Position numbers and translations under genes: made by a program. A DNA stretch of 8,733 nt from Verrucomicrobia bacterium UBA6775 (lineage in GTDB: Bacteria; Verrucomicrobiota; Verrucomicrobiia; Limisphaerales; UBA1096), in contig DKGH01000081.1 in NCBI GenBank assembly GCA_002453165.1, positions 14,769-23,501 on the forward strand, read 5' to 3'. The notes under the pieces are model-generated. The model was not told the origin of the DNA. It did no database searches and was given only the letters and a program-made list of their open reading frames with translations. Shown here piece after piece: positions 6,901-8,733 of this stretch (positions are counted from its first letter, which is position 1; each line of letters begins with the position of its first letter).

Positions 6901-7113
6901 GAGTGAGCTGTCTTCGCCGGCAACCATTTCCTGTTTGTACAGGCCGACCCAATCCTTCGGGTTGCCCGGGCCGTCACTGAACGTGACGATGATTTCTTCT
7001 TCGGCCGCGTAGTTGCTGAAGTCGGTGCTGACCTCCTGCCCAATCAGGGGCAATGAGAGCGATAGCAGGGCGGCAAAAAGTGGGATTATCTTCGAGCTGG
7101 TTTTGCGTTTCAT
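3940..7113 (-). CDS. Large secreted modular beta-sandwich protein (Ig-like and jelly-roll-like repeats)
   Basis: A 1057-residue exported protein with no enzymatic motif that I recognise. Residues 1-26 form a Sec signal peptide: MKRKTSSK, a hydrophobic core, then cleavage near LIGQ/EV. Two homologous Ig-like domains follow (27-125 and 129-226), sharing GPGN.KDWVGLYK, SLAW.YVDGT, GMTDEG.Y and FFE.NGY. Two long homologous units come next (about 234-600 and 602-988). Each has an Ig-like domain (NG..L...SVKL...G.AV), then a probable jelly-roll or MAM-like domain starting L.FE.FD..EEF..P.GW and ending SWYW..DNFGLYSI. A short C-terminal Ig/FN3-like domain (about 993-1057) ends in YYRLIRD. No cysteine was seen and the protein is strongly acidic, as expected for a salt-exposed exoprotein. 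Acidic loops near 488-503 and 867-880 could bind calcium. A role in glycan binding, adhesion or surface display is inferred, not shown. The pseudopilin follows after 25 bp. The start has no clear Shine-Dalgarno sequence. Confidence 0.93.
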   Translation of the reverse strand: MKRKTSSKIIPLFAALLSLSLPLIGQEVSTDFSNYAAEEEIIVTFSDGPGNPKDWVGLYKQEMVAGEDSSLAWAYVDGTETGTEGLTEGELTFADGMTDEGIYEARFFEDNGYTLLAKVVFTVGEVGPTVKTDKAVYTPEEPIVVDFLVGPGNEKDWVGLYKVGMVPGNVGSLAWFYVDGTKDGNEGVEFGTVTFNGGMTDEGDYRAVFFENNGYSVLTDTEFKVQKPAPETPKMVSISPQDGDKNADPAITFTATIRNGTTSLKSDSVKLTLDGKAVDATVTAGDEGFNTITFTGEGLFAAGSNHRFMLEFTDDGDPATSESVSVEIDVAAYVELELPEAIYFENFDSVEEFEMPDGWEGVNLSQEINAELEPDDFTSAYYEGWVNVAMTRWSNSGSAAQKATQPAPPIFVNGSRQVLTGNALVADSASRNGHFLTFVYTKDFDLSKHKDVHLGFYSHYAQNQDSSGSVEYSIDEGETWLPIVYMLDQDDIVRDDAGNVDAVATLEQEHADIAVGYDPDTFEEVGGYYGTYIGAEISEALAPYISGRINDNQTESKRYELFRLPEADGEKTVRFRLAKSGTYSWYWGIDNFGLYSIAPSSMPEVVEASPAAGTQGANPMPLLTFVIKNGEAKLDPASVKLEFNGTAVEGITVTEIKIGAEDGHQVTYQVTDLLEPLSQNSFKLTYTEDSGENRMGTYEGSFTVAEFTKRTLPAPLAFESFDDLEEFALPEGWSTTSYVNEADTIVWDEDPDDWTSMTYSGWANVSLDRWKTGPYWNEKSQAANPPVFINGKAQFPSGNFLIADSALRNANFVTVIETKDFDLSEAADVHLGFYSHYTQNQDNSASVEYSIDGGDTWLPVLYMLDQADIVAGDDGTLDADATLNAAHGDVALVNNVLFQDDDEIWDMEPLEEALGGSYGAFIGAEIDASLAPHISGRVDDNHAESRRFELHRLPKADNQAKVRIRFAMNGTWSWYWAVDNFGLYSIEETTPTAPDIDSISVEGGVVTINWQGAAGMRLQKTTRLAKPDWQDVPGTNGESSAQEVADQAESYYRLIRD
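4035..4046. repeat. GCTTGGCCAAGC palindrome near the end of the secreted-protein gene
   Basis: A 12-bp perfect palindrome. It is read on the minus strand as part of TRLAKP (about residues 1022-1027), in the loop of the small C-terminal domain. Confidence 0.7.
4150..6414 (-). repeat. Two long (~370-390 residue) homologous units in the secreted protein
   Basis: Unit one is residues 234-600 (DNA 6414-5314) and unit two is residues 602-988 (DNA 5310-4150). Shared blocks are EEF..P.GW, DFTSA/DWTSM followed by GW.NV, the NG-containing strand before G..L.ADSA.RN, TKDFDLS, DVHLGFYSHY.QNQD, SVEYSID.G.TWLP, YMLDQ.DIV, GAEI...LAP.ISGR, DN..ES.R.EL.RLP.AD and SWYW..DNFGLYSI. The second unit has an extra acidic insertion around residues 893-909. 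DNA identity is visible in patches, for example around 4612-4632 and 5749-5769. Confidence 0.85.
6436..7035 (-). repeat. Tandem Ig-like domain duplication within the secreted protein
   Basis: Residues 27-125 and 129-226 align along their full length with few gaps. Conserved landmarks are a VY/NY...EE start, GPGN.KDWVGLYK, SLAW.YVDGT, a G..EG turn, GMTDEG.Y and FFE.NGY. Near-identical DNA around 6629-6652 and 6935-6958 shows that the duplication is recent or under strong constraint. Confidence 0.85.
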
Positions 7114-7234
7114 TGTAGCAGGAACTTTTCGAGTACAACGGTTTGTGTTTCGGAGCGGAGATTGTTGTGATGCGGCCGGTAAACAAAAGTAGCCTATTCT
7201 GGCCGCAGAAAAGAGTCGAGATCATTGTTATCCG
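7114..7234. promoter_or_regulatory. Divergent intergenic region with a dyad
   Basis: About 120 bp between the starts of the secreted-protein gene (minus) and the regulator gene (plus), so it must hold promoters for both. I could not pick a convincing -35/-10 pair on either strand; a lone TATTCT at 7195-7200 has no matching -35. The clearest structure is TGCGGCC (7171-7177) mirrored by GGCCGCA (7201-7207), a perfect 7-bp inverted repeat with a 23-bp centre. It is placed as an operator would be. Confidence 0.4.
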
Positions 7235-8650
7235 GTGAATCGACGTCCAAGCATGTACAAGCTGTCGCCACTTGGCCAAGCGGATTACCGGCTTGGCTTT
7301 GGAGAACCGGGCGAGTATGAACGTCCAAGCATGTCCAAGCAAGCGACGTCCGACTGGGTTGAAACCGGCCAAGCTGCGGAAGATCAGCGGCTGGAGCCGG
7401 TCTACTGGCGGACGCGTGTGTTCCGGAACAGTTACGTACGGGCGGGTAAACTGCACCGGGTGCGTGGCTGGTCGGCCAAGATTCAGCATCAGGGTGTGCG
7501 TCGGACGATCTCGCTCGGTGCGGTCGACCAGGAGGTCGCGGCCGAGAAGGCAGCGGCGATCTTTGCACAGATTCAGCAAAGTGGCTGGGCATCGCTTGGC
7601 CAAGCGGTGAGGCCGACTGTGCCGGTCGTGGCCACCGGGCTGGAAGCGGACGATCCCCGTGAGTCGGTGGACTACTGGCGGTTGCGTCTGGTGGAGCGAA
7701 AGTACCCGGCCAAGCGCTTGGCCAAGCCGGAGTTTTCCTGCCGCATCGAGCACGACGGCGCCGGCTGTTATTTCCCGCTTGGCACGTTCAACGAGGTGCA
7801 GGCGGCGGAGCAGGCGCTGGAGGTTTACCGGTGTGTGGTCGGCGAGGGCTGGGAGGCAGCGGCCCGGTTCAGGAGGGAGTTGACGCTAGCATTGATCTGG
7901 GCCGGCAGCCCGTTTTGCTGCACGTACCTGACGATTCACAGCCTGCTGGGAAAAACGAAAAGGCCGGCCAAACGACCAAAAACGGATGCCGGTAAACTGA
8001 ATGTGTTTGTGGTTGATCCGGATCCGACCGTGGCTGCGAGCATCCAAAAACTGGTCAATCAGGCGGAGCAATTTTGCGGCCGGGCAACCTTCGCCGACAT
8101 TGACTCGTTGGGATCGCTTGGCCGGGAGGACGAGCCGGGGCTCCTGTTGGTGAACCGCGGCATGCCCGGGTTTTCCGGTGAGGAACTGGACAATGTTTTT
8201 AAGCGGAAGTTTCCGGACTGCCCGGTGGTGCCGTTCGCCACTTTTGAGGATAGCGAGCAATTGTTTGATTCCACGGCAGGCAGCCTGCACGGCTATTTTT
8301 TAAACAGGACCCCCACGGGGGAGCTGTTTCACCTCTTGGAGGATGAATCGGTGGCGAATGCCGCTGGCCGGCCACGGCTCAATCCGGCCACCATCGACCG
8401 GCTTGTGCGGCGATACTTCAAGAAGCAGATCGACACTCTGGCGACGGATCGGGGGGAGGAGGCGTTCCCGCACCTGACACCACGGGAGCACGAGGTGATG
8501 ACCCACCTCAGCCGTGGGGCGTTGGATAAGGAAATTGCCGATCTCCTGAGCATCAGTATTTGGACGGTGCATAATCACCTCAAGAATATTTACGAAAAAC
8601 TGGGCGTGCAGAATCGAACAGAGGCGGTCATGGAGTATCTGCAAAAGTAG
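7235..8650 (+). CDS. LuxR-type transcriptional regulator with duplicated N-terminal module and degenerate receiver
   Basis: Up to 471 residues from a GTG at 7235. In-frame ATGs at 7253 and 7331 are alternatives. None has a clear Shine-Dalgarno sequence, and residues 1-36 are encoded by repeat DNA, so the start is unsure. Two tandem modules (about 57-118 and 147-206) share YWR.R, a basic stretch, KI.H.G or RIEHDG, .LG, AAE.A and GW. The pattern of short strands, then LG, then an Ala-rich helix resembles the AP2-like or arm-type DNA-binding domain of phage integrases. A hydrophobic stretch (217-238) and a basic linker (240-251) follow. The receiver-like domain (254-370) has Asp261 but Asn307 at the phosphorylation site (VNRGMPG) and Asn357 in place of the conserved Lys. 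The C-terminal LuxR HTH (about 413-471) has LTPREHEV, KEIADLL, TVHNHLKNIYEKL and NRTEA. Probable target: the divergent secreted-protein cluster, itself, or both. Confidence 0.9.
   Translation: MNRRPSMYKLSPLGQADYRLGFGEPGEYERPSMSKQATSDWVETGQAAEDQRLEPVYWRTRVFRNSYVRAGKLHRVRGWSAKIQHQGVRRTISLGAVDQEVAAEKAAAIFAQIQQSGWASLGQAVRPTVPVVATGLEADDPRESVDYWRLRLVERKYPAKRLAKPEFSCRIEHDGAGCYFPLGTFNEVQAAEQALEVYRCVVGEGWEAAARFRRELTLALIWAGSPFCCTYLTIHSLLGKTKRPAKRPKTDAGKLNVFVVDPDPTVAASIQKLVNQAEQFCGRATFADIDSLGSLGREDEPGLLLVNRGMPGFSGEELDNVFKRKFPDCPVVPFATFEDSEQLFDSTAGSLHGYFLNRTPTGELFHLLEDESVANAAGRPRLNPATIDRLVRRYFKKQIDTLATDRGEEAFPHLTPREHEVMTHLSRGALDKEIADLLSISIWTVHNHLKNIYEKLGVQNRTEAVMEYLQK
7243..7340. repeat. Near-identical 20-bp direct repeats at the start of the regulator gene
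   Basis: The 20 bases at 7243-7262 and at 7321-7340 differ at one position. Both begin ACGTCCAAGCATGT. They are offset by 78 bp, a multiple of three, and in frame give RRPSMYK and ERPSMSK. Additional CAAGC units follow the second copy. The CCAAGC core is the half-site of the CTTGGCCAAG palindrome, one copy of which (7271-7280) lies between the two repeats. Confidence 0.7.
7271..7280. repeat. CTTGGCCAAG palindrome in the regulator gene (first copy)
   Basis: An exact copy between the two direct repeats at the N-terminus. It is read CTT GGC CAA, giving Leu-Gly-Gln, a different frame from the copies in the minus-strand genes. If translation starts at 7331 it lies in the untranslated leader. Confidence 0.7.
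7593..7606. repeat. CGCTTGGCCAAGCG palindrome in the regulator gene (second copy)
   Basis: A perfect 14-bp palindrome, identical to the one in the pseudopilin leader. It is read CTT GGC CAA (Leu-Gly-Gln), immediately after the first N-terminal module, in the linker to the second. Confidence 0.75.
7708..7727. repeat. Overlapping double palindrome in the regulator gene (third copy)
   Basis: GGCCAAGCGCTTGGCC (7708-7723) overlaps GCTTGGCCAAGC (7716-7727), giving three alternating half-sites. It is read as AKRLAKP (about residues 159-165), in the loop where the second N-terminal module departs most from the first. Confidence 0.75.
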
Positions 8651-8733
8651 CGCGATGGCTGAGGCTCCCCAAAATTGGTTATACAGCCGGGAGGTCTCGC
8701 TTGGCACAATAAACCTACCAAGCGACCCGCTCG
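8651..8733 (+). other. Downstream flank of the regulator gene with a stem-loop
   Basis: No coding signal was seen after the stop at 8648-8650. TCGCTTGG (8697-8704) pairs perfectly with CCAAGCGA (8718-8725) around a 13-nt A-rich loop. This could be a terminator, but no T-run is visible before the window ends. Its arms equal the two halves of the CGCTTGGCCAAGCG repeat. Confidence 0.45.

Noticed and set aside
5584..6906. A 440-codon open frame on the plus strand
   Set aside because: It is entirely antisense to the secreted-protein gene, whose reading frame has a signal peptide and internal domain repeats. The antisense frame has no recognisable domain and follows from GC-rich third positions.
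7243..7340. CRISPR array or tandem-repeat array
   Set aside because: There are only two 20-bp copies with one unequal CAAGC extension, no regular spacers and no cas-like genes. They are better described as dispersed repeats within a gene start.
6974..7753. A 259-codon minus-strand frame crossing the divergent intergenic region
   Set aside because: It overlaps the regulator gene antisense and the start of the secreted-protein gene out of frame. Its repeated HAWT segments are only the reverse reading of the CCAAGC direct repeats.

Overview
The window looks like a piece of a Verrucomicrobiota (or closely related PVC-group) genome. The reasons are a pseudopilin with the canonical N-terminal cleavage motif plus the H-X9-DG signature common in that phylum and in Planctomycetes, a large secreted protein built from Ig-like 'GPGNPKDWVGLYK' modules, and a LuxR-type regulator with a verrucomicrobial-style N-terminus. 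Base composition is GC-rich and coding density is high. No rRNA, tRNA, CRISPR array or transposase was seen.

Layout. Five genes lie on the minus strand. From right to left they are a 1057-residue secreted multi-domain protein (7113-3940), a pseudopilin (3914-3099), a small single-pass membrane protein of unknown function (3097-2585), an iron-containing alcohol dehydrogenase (2473-1319) and an NAD(P)-type aldehyde dehydrogenase (1322, running off the left edge). The first three are separated by 25 bp and 1 bp and look like one transcription unit. The last two overlap by 4 bp (GTGA) and follow a recognisable sigma70-like promoter at 2523-2551, so they form a second unit that probably oxidises an alcohol through the aldehyde to the acid. 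On the plus strand a single gene (7235-8650) diverges from the secreted-protein gene across about 120 bp. It encodes a regulator with two tandem N-terminal modules, a degenerate receiver domain and a LuxR-type HTH.

How the parts may work together. The secreted protein, pseudopilin and membrane protein could be an envelope or export set in which the pseudopilin serves a type II secretion-like apparatus. The divergently encoded regulator is the natural candidate for their control. Its receiver has Asn in place of the phospho-accepting Asp and Asn in place of the conserved Lys, so it probably does not respond to a histidine kinase.

Main unexplained signal. The 10-bp palindrome CTTGGCCAAG, often extended to CGCTTGGCCAAGCG, occurs six times exactly, with several variants. 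It sits in four coding and non-coding contexts and is read in different frames. It also occurs in the ribosome-binding position of the pseudopilin gene and, split by 13 nt, as a stem-loop downstream of the regulator. The related CCAAGC-rich direct repeats at the start of the regulator gene make its true start codon uncertain.
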